Source of the DNA: Nymphaea colorata
Lineage: Eukaryota; Streptophyta; Magnoliopsida; Nymphaeales; Nymphaeaceae
Assembly: GCF_008831285.2 (NCBI RefSeq)
Contig: NC_045147.1
Coordinates: 18,020,854 to 18,084,853 of the forward strand
DNA length: 64,000 bases
Direction: 5' to 3'
The translations under genes were made by a program, and so were the position numbers. The stretch's first letter is position 1, and every line of letters starts with the position of its first letter. A model generated the notes under the pieces. That model worked only from the letters and a program-made list of their open reading frames with translations, had not been told where the DNA came from and did no database searches. Positions 53,748 through 64,000 of this stretch are shown in pieces.

Positions 53748-56616
53748 TTTACATGACAAGCAACAAGAACTGGGGAAAAGAGAAGCATACCAAATGGCTC
53801 TCTCCACTCATGGAATTCCCACGAAAAAGGATGAAATGCAATTCCCAGTCAAGCCAGGATGGCGAATTTGGTTCACCTATTAAAAACCATGGAATACTTT
53901 TTCCAATGGTCCAAGGGAAAAACTTGACTCCTGGCAGCCTGAGTGGTCGAACTGCCATCGGCTATGTACCTAATTTTGATCTTGCTGCAAAAGGAACTCT
54001 CATCCAATGAAATGGGCAATGTTCCCAAGGGGCCCTGTTGGAATAACAACTTTTCAAGAACGACCACATTCACATGCTCTCTCTCGTTCAAACTTCTTCC
54101 CATCAAATTGGAAATCTTCAGAAGTGGCCCTCGGAAGAACCTCAATAACTTTCCGAGAGAGAGACACCTGCTTATAAGGCAAACACATGAACTGGTGCGA
54201 ACAGACGCACAAAGAGGATGAACAATTGCCACTGCAAAAGTCTCGTTTGGTCCATTCTGCTAATTAATCTTCAATTTGAGAGAAAATGCCCAACTCTAAA
54301 GAGTACATTCCTAGGTTCTAAAACTGGTCCACGAGAAACGAGGACTTCGAAAGTATCCTTGAAATTTTGCCAGCTTTTAGAATGCAGGGCTGGAGACGGG
54401 TTCCTGAAATAAAATTTTCAATTGGCGTTAATTGACTGAGGTCTAGGTGCACTCGACTCTTTGCTAAGACTCAGCCTTCATGACCCAGTTTGCTGGATCC
54501 CAACTTGCCCCTTAGCAGTTTTGATTCTAACTCTTTAAGACTAGAAACAAGTCCAGACTAGACTATAAAACTGAGGATGGATGACTTCAGGTAGACAAGA
54601 GAAGGGTACTTGGGGGGTTCCATTGTCGAAGGAGAATCAGAACTATACCTCCTCAGTGGATTCCCTCGCCATTGAAGAATCACGGCCAAATATTGCCTAT
54701 GTATCCAAGAGCTGGTGATCAACGTATGTTATTGTGGAATTATGTTCTTAAAATGGATTAGAAAACAACAATATCTTTCAATAAGCCTGGAAATTTTCAT
54801 GAATGTGCAAATCTAGCCTGAGAAAACAAAACAAATGAGCAAGATTTAGTCGGTGAATGGGTATCTTTTCCACTTCCAAACTGGTAGGGGTAGTAGGTAT
54901 CCCTTCCACTTGGTTGTATTGAGTACGCGTACAACCAACTACCGCAAAAATATTGAAAGATCTCTCGCTCCTAGGGAGTATTACCTTGCTAGATACACAG
55001 ACACAAATGACAGGATTAGGCATATTTGTACCAGTTTATTTCAGGAAGCACACTCTGCTATAAACCTGTCCCTTGGGAGACATTTGATAGAACAATATGG
55101 AGAAGATTAACATGACGATGTGCAAGGATGACGCAAACATATCCACAGAGAACTTTAAAGCTCCATCAACACGAAAGCCTGAAGGCTAAATGCCTGGTCA
55201 GGTTAATATAACTACTGCTAGCCACAAATAGCTTAGAAAGTAATCTGCGAAAGAAAGACTTCTTGTTGCCCTCTCTCAGCAGGAAAGAAAGAACTCCAGA
55301 AACTGAGAGACACGATTTGTGCATGTCATAAATCAGCATGTCAAGATAATTAAACAGACAAATAATTGGTGGTTTCCTTTTCATAGGCAGTTTAATCCTA
55401 TTCAGCAAATGATCTTCAGGAAAAAAAATTCTGAATTTTAGGCAAATGATTCCACCCACCCATTTTAAAACCAGCCAATATATTTCTGACTGTGAAGAAG
55501 CAAGCAATCTGGTTGGCAATTCCATCCAGGGAAGGGAAATGTTAATCTAGCAACTGACAATGATATGCTGTGGTTCTTACCCTCAGATCATATAAAGACA
55601 TAATTCATAATAGAGATCATTGTTGAAAAAATAACATCATTGGCCAATCTTAAATAGAACGAAACAAAATTAGAGAAATCACTTGATAAATGTGGAGAAG
55701 GATTTTCATGATACATGGAGACAGTTTATGTCTTTAATAGTTTTGCCCATAACATGTCCCATACGTTAAAAGGGAAAAGGTGAGTTGGAGAACCCTCTAT
55801 ATGCTACTTAATGAATGTTCACAGTGGCTGCTCCAGTGAGTAGATACAAGATGGTGACATTATACCAGAGACATGGTTGCAGCCGCAAATAATAGTCAGT
55901 TGCCCCATGGACATGCTAAAAGGAAAGAAAGTAGACAAGCTGTTCATGGAAAGCTAGCATATGATGCAGTCTAATTTTGTGAAGACATAAGACGATGAAA
56001 GCATATGAGAGACATAGATGTAGTTCTACACAAGGATCCTTTGTCACAAAGGAAAATGTAGATCAAGTTGTCCGTGGACAGTTGGTATGTCGCGCAAGAA
56101 ATTAGAAATGAAATAAAAACGCAGTAACCACGATGTGGTCCATATACTGTGGTGCTAAAACATAAGGCAAACTACACAAAGTGGATCATTTCAGGAGTTG
56201 TTGAACATGAGATTTTAAATAAGCAAGCCAAATCAACTGTACCAAGAAAAAGAAGAACGAAACAGATGATATTGGGCTCAAGAAATCATCGACTGGCTGT
56301 TGAGGAAAAGCAAATGCATGCATATCCTTCTGGAATGAACTAGCACAATTAGCATCACACTTTTAGATACAATCTGATAGGCTTACGGAGATAATAAGAT
56401 CGTGAGGTCGGAATCAGAACAATCATAGCATCGACAATACAACACTGAATGTCAAAGAATTATAGACATAAAAAGAAAAAAGAGCAACTAGAATGTCAAC
56501 TAGTCACCACAACAAGAATCATACTGAATAATTAACTCCATCAGAACACAGAGAAACAAAGGCAAAAGAAGGAAAAACACACAAAGTCGGCAATCAGAAA
56601 GCATTTCCAATTTTTT
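53748..56616. other. Intergenic region or long intron of the MYB gene
   Basis: No protein-like frame was recognised on either strand. The U6-like pseudogene sits at 55068-55150. If the MYB first exon at 56651-57021 is spliced, its second exon should lie here or further left, but I could not find the expected second-repeat wording (such as GKGDWR or SHAQKYF) on the minus strand. Confidence 0.5.
55068..55150 (+). pseudogene. U6 snRNA-like pseudogene
   Basis: Reads GTCCCTTGGGAGACATTTGA at 55068, then GGAGAAGATTAACATGACGA, then GTGCAAGGATGACGCAAACA. These match the order of U6 snRNA: the GTCCCTTCGGGGACA 5' hairpin, the GAGAAGATTAGCATG core and the GCGCAAGGATGACACGCA region. About seven bases of the central segment are missing. 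The ACAGAGA box and the catalytic AGC triad are both altered (ATGGAGA and AAC). No T-run terminator follows and no upstream sequence element was found, although TATAAAC lies about 10 bp upstream. This is therefore a dead copy, not an active spliceosomal RNA gene. Confidence 0.75.
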
Positions 56617-56650
56617 TTAGTTATTAAAAGAGAGAGACAGAGAAACATAC

Positions 56651-57021
56651 TCCTGTTCTTCATCAGTCCATGGTAAACAAGGACTACTCTCAACAGGATC
56701 ATCAGATTCTGCCACTCCATAGCTGTGCTCCGGACCAATCGAAGAGGCATAGTTGGGAAGAGGGACCTTATCAGACTCGATAAACTCGATGTCTTCCACA
56801 AGAACTCCGTAGTGTTTCTCTACTTCCTCTGCGCTTTTCCCTCCTACCATGGCAGCAACGTTCTCCCACCTGTCTGGACTCTCTTCATCGGTAACAGCCA
56901 AGGCCAACTCAAACAGCTTATTCTCTTCCCAAGTCCAGGATGGGCATGTATGTTGCAACTCATCCATCTCCCCGCAGATCGATTTCTCAATGCTACTTAC
57001 TAAATCCATATCCCCGCACAT
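56651..57021 (-). CDS. MYB/SANT transcription factor, DIVARICATA/RADIALIS type (first exon)
   Basis: The exon encodes a SANT/MYB repeat typical of plant DIV and RADIALIS-like factors: [40 protein letters not shown] and [20 protein letters not shown]. It has Trp29 and Trp52, with Tyr71 in place of the third Trp, as is usual in this class. It ends with LPWTDEEQ, which looks like the start of the second (DIV-type, SHAQKY) repeat, at a GTATGT donor (56650). So a two-repeat protein of the SRM1/DIV kind is expected, but its second exon was not found in the window. If the donor is not used, the frame stops after ten more residues (134 aa total). The start ATG lies inside the outer copy of a 42-bp in-frame duplication. 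A (TC)n tract lies about 900 bp upstream (57914-57941). Confidence 0.75.
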
Positions 57022-57053
57022 CGATCTCTCAATGTTACTTACTGAATAGGAGA
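56970..57053 (-). repeat. 42-bp in-frame tandem duplication at the MYB start
   Basis: CCCCGCAGATCGATTTCTCA at 56970 and CCCCGCACATCGATCTCTCA at 57012 begin two 42-bp units that differ at a handful of bases. On the coding strand each encodes a 14-residue unit ending in (S/R)S(I/M)CG(E/D)MD. The chosen ATG is in the outer copy. Confidence 0.8.
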
Positions 57054-57913
57054 ATACGCAACAGGATCACATGTCTACGCTTAAACATCAGCTGGGGAAT
57101 CTTCTTCTTCACATTTTTTTCCACAGTCCCCTTGCCCCAACCTTCATATACACATCTGCCAGTCATATGAAGAGGTCAGGGCGGCAGCAAGTAAACAAAT
57201 AGAAGGAAAAACTCATGCAGAAGAAACAGAAGAAAAATAAAGCATCAGCAATCTGCATTCATACCAGGAGAAGAGGCCTATCTAATCTTCAACCCGTCTT
57301 ATCCTCATCACATATCCTTGTAGCAGTAACGCGCTAGTTTATACAGTCCACTTGATGCTTTTTCAAAATAGAAGGCCTCCTACTTGCTTGATCCTGCGTC
57401 TCTGACCAAATTCACCCCAACAAGATGGAAAAACAACCATCTTACCAAGCTCGTACTGTACTGTACAAGAACAATAGGTGGCAATTGAAAAGCCACATGT
57501 ATAATGTAATTATTCCGTCAGTTTTACAAGGGAAAAATAACAGAATGGCACGAATGAAAAAAGGGAAGTAGCAGGAGGGAATTGGGAATGTCAGGCAGGA
57601 AAGAATGACCAGAAACAGGATATGCATCAATATATTTGTCTGCATTGTGCACATTTTCAGGTGCTGGAAGAACTTATCATACAGTGTTGCCTAACGTAAC
57701 CATGAAAAAGGAAAAGGAAAGAAGATTGTTACCCTTTATCTCTTCCGTCGGATGTTCAGTGGTCTGCTTCAGACTGGACAGTATGGTCCCAGAAAATCGT
57801 CCACAGATTCTGGGGTCTGTTAGATTCGCTGCAACAGGCTGAGCCTCAAGCTACATACCCCTAAAAAGCAGTCGCCGAGAGGACTTTGACCTCCTGGATA
57901 TTACAGAACTGAC

Positions 57914-57941
<28 letters not shown>
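57914..57941. repeat. (CT)n microsatellite upstream of the MYB gene
   Basis: About 14 CT units; GA repeats on the transcribed strand. It may be part of the MYB promoter or 5' leader. Confidence 0.75.
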
Positions 57942-57944
<3 letters not shown>

Positions 57945-60657
57945 GACTCTGAAAAACCGACCAATCTTTGGCTTTCCTCATCCCTTCGCAGCCTCTTTTG
58001 CGATCAAGGAAAATTTTCTTGGCTGAAATTCTACAAGCCTTCAACAGCATTGCAGTTGCACATTTTGCACGTTTAATTAACAGAGTTGTCTGTCCCTACA
58101 TGAAAAACGAACTGTTGGTGATCCACAACCATCCAATGGTCACGAAGATCGACCAATCTCACATGTGAACGAATAAAAATTATCAGCTTCTGGCAACAGT
58201 GGCTGCAGCAGAGTGTACGAATTCGGGAGCATCTTCGATCGCTCTACTTGTGAAATGGCCTTTTACTTCATTCTGTGGATGCTTGGTGGCTTTTACCTCG
58301 TGATTGCGTCTTACTGAAGAAAGGTGTTGCAGCAGAGATCTTTTCCACGGAAAATATATCTTAGTCCCTTTTTCCCTGTTTCCTCTTTGTCCTCCGCAAG
58401 TTTTCTATTAAATCTGCAATATGGCTTTCATGTCTGACATGGACGTCCAGTGCCATAGTGGAAGACAACCTGAATCCCAGAACAACCATATGGGGATTGC
58501 TGAAGACATTGCATTGAAGAAAGGTTCTCCACCCTTCCCAGCACCATGTTCTATAAAAGATATCGTTATTCTGCAGCAAAGAAAGGTTCAACAACACCCT
58601 TTCTAGCTCTAAATGATAACGTTATTCTCGAAAAGAGTTTAGTGCTTCGACACCAATATAGCATTCTCGTTTACTCGAGAAGTAAAAGAGATTTCTATAA
58701 GATGAAGGTCCAAAGTGCCTTTTGTTTTCTTCTTATATGTAAGCTGGAGGTAGGCAGAAACGTTAGAGAATTATGTCAAAGGAAGGCGCATCAAGTATTG
58801 GATTCTTACCCACCTCCAACTTAAAATATTGTAAGTCAAACTTCCTATATCATTGGACCAAAAAGCTATTTTGCTGAGTTTTTTTTTTGTTGTTGTTTGC
58901 AGAATGTAAGTTTCATTCATGGTGGGAAATGGCCGGGACAGCCCAACTATTATGAATTGGAAGTATCTAATGAGTAGACAAGTGCCACCATAGTTTGATT
59001 TAGGGTATTTGGGGCAGATTCATAGGAGCGTCACAACCCCTTAATGTCTGCCTTTAACAATCTGAATCTGAAACCTCACAAGAACTCGTCTGGCACACAT
59101 TTTAATTTACTTTTGCATGGTAGAAGGGAACACCCACTACCAGGTATTGAACTCCAGCTGCTTCCAACAGGAAGACTTTTATTGGAGTGGTTGTGTTTGT
59201 TTCTTTCTTCTCCTTCTCCATCAATCTCCTTTCTTCCCCATCAATGTTCTGTCATGGTCATTGTTAAAATAATGAAATGCCCTGTTTCCTTTTCGAGTTG
59301 AAAACCAAGACAGAAAATGACTGCTCGTTAGCCATATATTCTCCACTCCTAAGGTGAAAAGGCTGAAAGCAATATCTAAAGACTCTCAGTACAATCGTCA
59401 TCATCATCATTTACCAATTAGGTGTTGACGTATAGGGGTAGATTCGGCATTGCCGACAAGATTGCATCCCGTACAAGATTAGGTCTGAATTCTGATTGAT
59501 TTTCTCTGCTGAAAACTCAGAGCCAGCTGCAAGGTCTAGGCTATCTCTTCCATGGCTGCCCTCCTTTTTCTTTTTGTTCTTTAGTTTCTTATTCTAAACT
59601 TTCGTTGATTTGTCGGATAGAAAGATTTTCCACATGACAACTTGTTCTTCTTGGCTTGACTGGCGATTTGACGCCTTAAAATTTCTGATAGCGAGACAAA
59701 TTTTCTCGGAGGATGATGATAAAATTATGTTCCTTTTCCAAGGTTTGTACGTTCAATTAATGCAAGAATTCGTTGCCTCAATGTTCCAACTTGAAACTCA
59801 CCCATCTTCCTGAATAATATTATGCCTTTAATTTTCCCAACAAAGTCATTAACACAGAGAAAAAGTCTTTATTATCTCCAAAATTGTAGCGTTCTTTGTT
59901 CCAAAGTGAGATTGGTCATACAATTAAGATTTCTCATGAAGTCTGAATTGTTTTAAACAGTAGTATATCAACCCAATTTGCCATATTATTTCAGCAAAAC
60001 AATACCTGCTCCAATGTCCGGACTTAGTAAGTCGTCTTCAAAGATTGCTAGTTGTACAAAATAATCTAAAGTTCGTTGTATAACAAATATACGCACGGAA
60101 AACATCTCTAGCAGGACTACATGTAGGGTGTAAGTTGTTAGACGATAACCTAATCTCAAATATATACATATGATATATACTAGCGATTCGACATCTATAA
60201 TTGCCTTCGTACAAATTATTTCAACCAATTGCATTGTAGATAAGATTTTTTATTTGAAGATCACTGGGATTATCTAAACCTTATATTTGAATATTGGTGC
60301 GTATTGATTTCTTGTAACTAGCCGCCAACTAATAGGACATAATCTTGGTGAAACTGCTGAATTATGGGGCCATTTGATTTGATATTTGGCTGTTTTTTCG
60401 TCTCTAGTTTTTGTTTATGCGTAAATGTAAGAAATCCTCAACGTATATGAAGGTGAAGAATTGATGCAGTCATAGTCCCGGTGGGGCGACGCATTCAATT
60501 GCCAGTCCAAATTTCACGGTATAAAAGATCAGTCAGCTCTAGCGAGAGTTATGGTCCTTTCCTCCCTGAAAGTTTTTAAACATTAGTGTGGCCCCTTTAA
60601 CAATTTTGAAAAGTATAATAAGTTTCTATAAAAAAGTTGGAATGTTCAACTAGTAGA

Positions 60658-61020
60658 GCCAACTCGACTCGACTTGAACTCACTGAGTTAAGCTCCACTC
60701 ATAAGTTAAATGAGTCAAGTTCGAACTTAACTAATAACTCGAGTTTGTAAACGAATCGAGTTCAAGTTGGATGAACTAGACTCGATTAAGCTCAATTAGA
60801 CTCGTTTAACACTAATACTTGTTTTTGTAATTTCAAAAACTTAAAATGGTTAAAATAAAAATTTAAAGCAATAGAATATATATATTAAAGGGCAGGAGCT
60901 TAAATGAGTTGATCTCACATCATAAAACTCAAGTCGAGCTCGAACCGAGCTATATGTGAGTCTAAGTTGAGTTGAGTTAGAACTGGCCGAACTTGAACCG
61001 GAATCGCTCATTCTACATCC
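60658..61020. mobile_element. Non-autonomous element with perfect 8-bp target-site duplication
   Basis: Flanked by identical CTAGTAGA words at 60650-60657 and 61021-61028. The 363-bp body has the same GAGTCAAGTTCGA/CTCGACTTGAAC words in both directions as the element at 8750-9085 (AAATGAGTCAAGTTCGAAC near 60709). An 8-bp duplication fits hAT-class transposition. There is no coding capacity. Confidence 0.65.
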
Positions 61021-62345
61021 CTAGTAGAAAGAATTCAAAAATCTTAACGTCACATCGATCCTTAGAACATTCGGCCCCTCTAACAAAAAAAAATCTGGCT
61101 TTTGCCACCGCTGGGATTCCCTCCACTTTTATTCCCTATCCTTCATGAATCATTATTCCTTGTTACAGACAGAAAATGCAGGGACCCATTTGTTTTTCCA
61201 GTTCATGTGATACTTCATTTTAGCTATCTATTCTCAACCAACCGAAAGATATAGGGATTCGGCTGAAAAATCCCAGAAAATTTAAAATGTAGGTTCCTTG
61301 AGCAAAACATTCAAATAACAAAAAGAGAAGGAAAAATGGAAACATAAAAAAATAATACAAAAACAAAACTTTGCCTCGAGTCCCCCTTGAAAAAGAAGAG
61401 GAAAAAAAACATGCAACTTGATTTGAATTAACTAATTCAGTCAGATTTTAACAACGTCAGGACCCGAGCCCAAAGGACTTTGCGTAGAACTCATGGGCTA
61501 GTAAAAGCTTGCTCATCAGTTCGATTCTAGTGAGTACAAACGTTGGCAGGTGTTATTTTGAGTTGAAGAGAGTTAAGTTCAATCAGATTTTGAAGCAGCT
61601 ATGGACCTTATGGGGAAGGGCTTTGACCTCTTCAATGTATCTCCACTAAAAGTCCTGATTTCACTTTCTAAATTTTCATTCTCCCTTCACCCGGCTTCCT
61701 GATCAATTTATGATCTACAAAGCATTTCCTTGCTTTAGTTTCACTTATGGCATTAATTTTAGACCTTCTCATTTAGTAGTAACCATATTTAAAACAAAGA
61801 ATTCGTCGGAACTTTCAACCTGAGACTCGTGTCACTTGAAGAACTTGTCTCTGTTTTTAGAGTAAAAATGGTTACTTCTTTGTTCATCAACGGACTGTCC
61901 TCATCAAGGACAAAAATAACAGACATGTTATGCAGATGAAAATTTCGCCAATACTTGACTGAGACGAGTAAAGAAACTCCAAGGGACAAAAACCTTATGG
62001 AGAGTAAATTTTCTCCTCTCCATCGAAGAATACCAAATCACGCTCTTTCCGGGACAAATTGTTGCATGGTTTGCTTAAATATGATCACAAAGGCGAACTC
62101 TCATGACAGTTCACAACAGAAGCACAGTTGTCCTTGACCTGCAAGCACTATTGTTGATCAGTATCCAAAGAAAAAAAAAATCCAAAATGAATTTTCTTTA
62201 ATACGTTGCAAGGACATGTGATAAGATGGAGTGCTATCCTTTCCTTTTGGAAAGAAGACAGGATAAGGTGGGAAAAGATTTTCTCCAAAGGCCAATGTTG
62301 TTCATCTTGGTGATTCGTTATCTACATGTATTTCCAATTTTGTCT

Positions 62346-62372
<27 letters not shown>
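62346..62372. repeat. (TC)n microsatellite
   Basis: About 13 TC units in noncoding sequence. Confidence 0.75.
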
Positions 62373-62376
<4 letters not shown>

Positions 62377-62936
62377 AAATAGTATAACCAGTCAGGCTGG
62401 GTGGTGCTTATTAACCACATCCTCAGTTAGGAATATGATCCTAATGGTATTGAAGAGTGTTGATCTGGGATTATGGGTGCCACTGCCTTGAAAAACCTTG
62501 AGAAACACAATTAAATTATGCTGCTAACCATGGTTAAAAGGATTTATTTTAAAGCTTCAAAAGTTAGGGATGCATTTGTTAGTCACGGTTTGGGCAGAGA
62601 TAATTTGCCAATTACCTGTAAGTTAGAGTTGGACAAGAAAGAAACCTAGAAAAGTTGAAAATATTTTATGGTTATTCATATGCACACGGCTGTACAACTT
62701 GTGATTTTTCTACCATTTGAGGAACATTATCAAGGTAGAAACGCGCAAGAACAGTTAAAGAAAAGGCGAGAAGATCATGTACACATAATCATATAAAAAT
62801 GGTTTTAATTTACATATATGTTACAATTGTAGTCTTCTTCCTGGTACCAAACTCCACGACGCAACTGGATCAGGGAAGGTGATACGACTTTGCTTGAGAG
62901 TGATCAGAAAATTCTCGCAACATTTTCTTGCCAAGC

Positions 62937-63571
62937 CTACGCATTGCCTTCTGCATTGTGAAGTTTCTCACCAAGCAGGCTCCTAGATGGATCACCATTA
63001 CCCTCCAACCGGCGCATGCTCCGGACCTGCTCAATTGACTAATAAATTAGTGGCTGTTGAATTTTACAAAGAATTTGTGTGTGTGTGCATGTGTGTGTGC
63101 CTGTGTGCGCAGAAGTATGCATAACTGAACCAATTTTGTTGTAGTATCGTTCATCTGAATAATGATATGCATGGCAACACAATCAATTATTTCACTGCAC
63201 CACCTTTGTCTCTCTCTTGAAATTAAGAGCATTTTATGGCATATTGTCATTCAACGGGAAGAAAATGTGGAAAAGAATTTACATCGTACAAAATAACTAA
63301 GAAATCCATGTTGCCACTAAGTTCTGATTAAATTGAGCATATATATAGCAGAAACTGAAACTTCCATCGTATAGCGTACCCAGAATGAGAAAATTTCTAA
63401 ATATTCTATCTAAAAGTACTCACAGCCTTTGATCAATGTTGCATGAGTATCTGCAATGTGGGTCGTGTTTAACTGCTCACGCTAATACGTTAATATAATG
63501 ACACTAACCTTGTAGATGTAAGCTTCTTTAACAGTCCACGCGATGTGGTCCCAGAGGAAGAGAATATTCAT
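62937..63571 (-). CDS. Candidate two-exon small gene, 50 aa (weak)
   Basis: Exon 63571-63509 encodes MNILFLWDHIAWTVKEAYIYK and ends at a GTTAGT donor. Exon 63026-62937 follows a CAG acceptor and encodes VRSMRRLEGNGDPSRSLLGE and KLHNAEGNA, then TAG. The intron is phase 0. Composition is protein-like, but the product is short and I recognise no family. It could be the 3' end of a longer gene or chance. Confidence 0.22.
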
Positions 63572-64000
63572 TTAAAAAACACCAAAAAAAAAGGAACTTT
63601 ACTAGCATTTATCATAAGATTTCATTTGTCATATTGATGATTGATGAACTGCTCAAGATAAATGAAGATGCATGAGAAGCTGAACCCTATATAACATATT
63701 CATAACTCCAGAACTTTTCGCCTTGAGCAACTAGCTCTCAAGGTTACATGTTAGATTTTTTTCACCCACTAATCATGGACTCAGGCCCACATTGTAAATG
63801 GAGAATGTAAAAGGAACAGTATCCAAGTTTTGGAAGAACTATCAAAGTCTTGTCCCCAGTCCCAGAATCCTAGAAGGAGGATCTTGCTTCCCTCCCCTCC
63901 ATCTACTGCTCTGGAACCAGGATATACCAAGGCATATTCAACAAATTTTCTGTTGGAACAGAACATAATGATGATGAATATTCAGATTTCAGAAAGCATC
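63572..64000. other. Right-edge sequence, nothing recognised
   Basis: No gene, repeat end or RNA was seen. One minus-strand frame of 61 codons (63781-63966) has no protein-like features I can name. Confidence 0.5.

Larger units (their letters stand above)
57022..62936. other. Intergenic region: MYB promoter, then repeats
   Basis: 57022 to about 58000 is probably the MYB leader and promoter. The rest is A+T-rich, with an 8-bp-flanked element at 60658-61020, a TCT microsatellite at 62346-62372 and an end resembling a hAT terminus near 61100 (CTGGCTTTTGCCACCGCTGG). Open frames are short and I recognise none. Confidence 0.55.

Noticed and set aside
56149-56343. 64-codon Lys/Arg-rich plus-strand frame
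   Set aside because: Composition reflects A-rich DNA; no neighbouring splice structure or family match.
63047-63250. (GT)n region as a regulatory or Z-DNA element
   Set aside because: A short interrupted GTGTGTGT run inside the intron of a weak candidate gene; too little to claim a role.

Overview
This is nuclear DNA of a flowering plant. Genes are split by GT-AG introns, and the products belong to plant families: a novel plant SNARE, a PPR-DYW editing factor, a CBL-interacting kinase and a DIVARICATA/RADIALIS-type MYB. Wide A+T-rich intergenic stretches carry small non-autonomous transposons. I cannot name the species. Nothing suggests a bacterial or organellar source.

Layout. 1-4262 (minus): 5' part of NPSN13; its 3' exons lie beyond the left edge. 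4263-10405: intergenic, with degenerate repeats. 10406-13656 (plus): three-exon NYN-domain (MARF1/limkain-b1-like) gene behind a purine-rich leader. 13657-17321: no gene seen. 17322-19996 (minus): six-exon gene for a 133-residue J-domain protein with a C-terminal hydrophobic helix. 21835-23715 (minus): intronless PPR-DYW gene. 24003-27125 (plus): a second J-domain locus, DNAJC17/CWC23-like, with an apparent frameshift inside the J domain. 27126-38874: an 11.7-kb transposon-rich block with hAT-like MITEs, a Copia reverse-transcriptase remnant and AT microsatellites. 38923-43174 (plus): complete 13-exon CIPK1-type kinase. 43175-56616: mostly repeats, plus a 51-residue small ORF, a weak four-exon membrane-protein candidate and a U6 snRNA-like pseudogene. 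56651-57021 (minus): first exon of a MYB/SANT gene whose second exon I could not find. 57022-64000: repeats and one weak two-exon candidate.

How the genes relate. They do not form a pathway. They act in vesicle fusion (NPSN13), RNA biology (NYN and PPR-DYW), chaperone co-factor roles (the J proteins), Ca2+/CBL signalling (CIPK1) and transcription (MYB). Exon joins for NPSN13, the NYN gene, the small J protein and the kinase were checked by hand: splice phases fit and the frames stay open. The less ordinary items are the small membrane-anchored J protein, the frameshifted J gene across the PPR gene, the U6-like pseudogene, an in-frame 42-bp duplication at the MYB start, and MITE insertions with readable target-site duplications.
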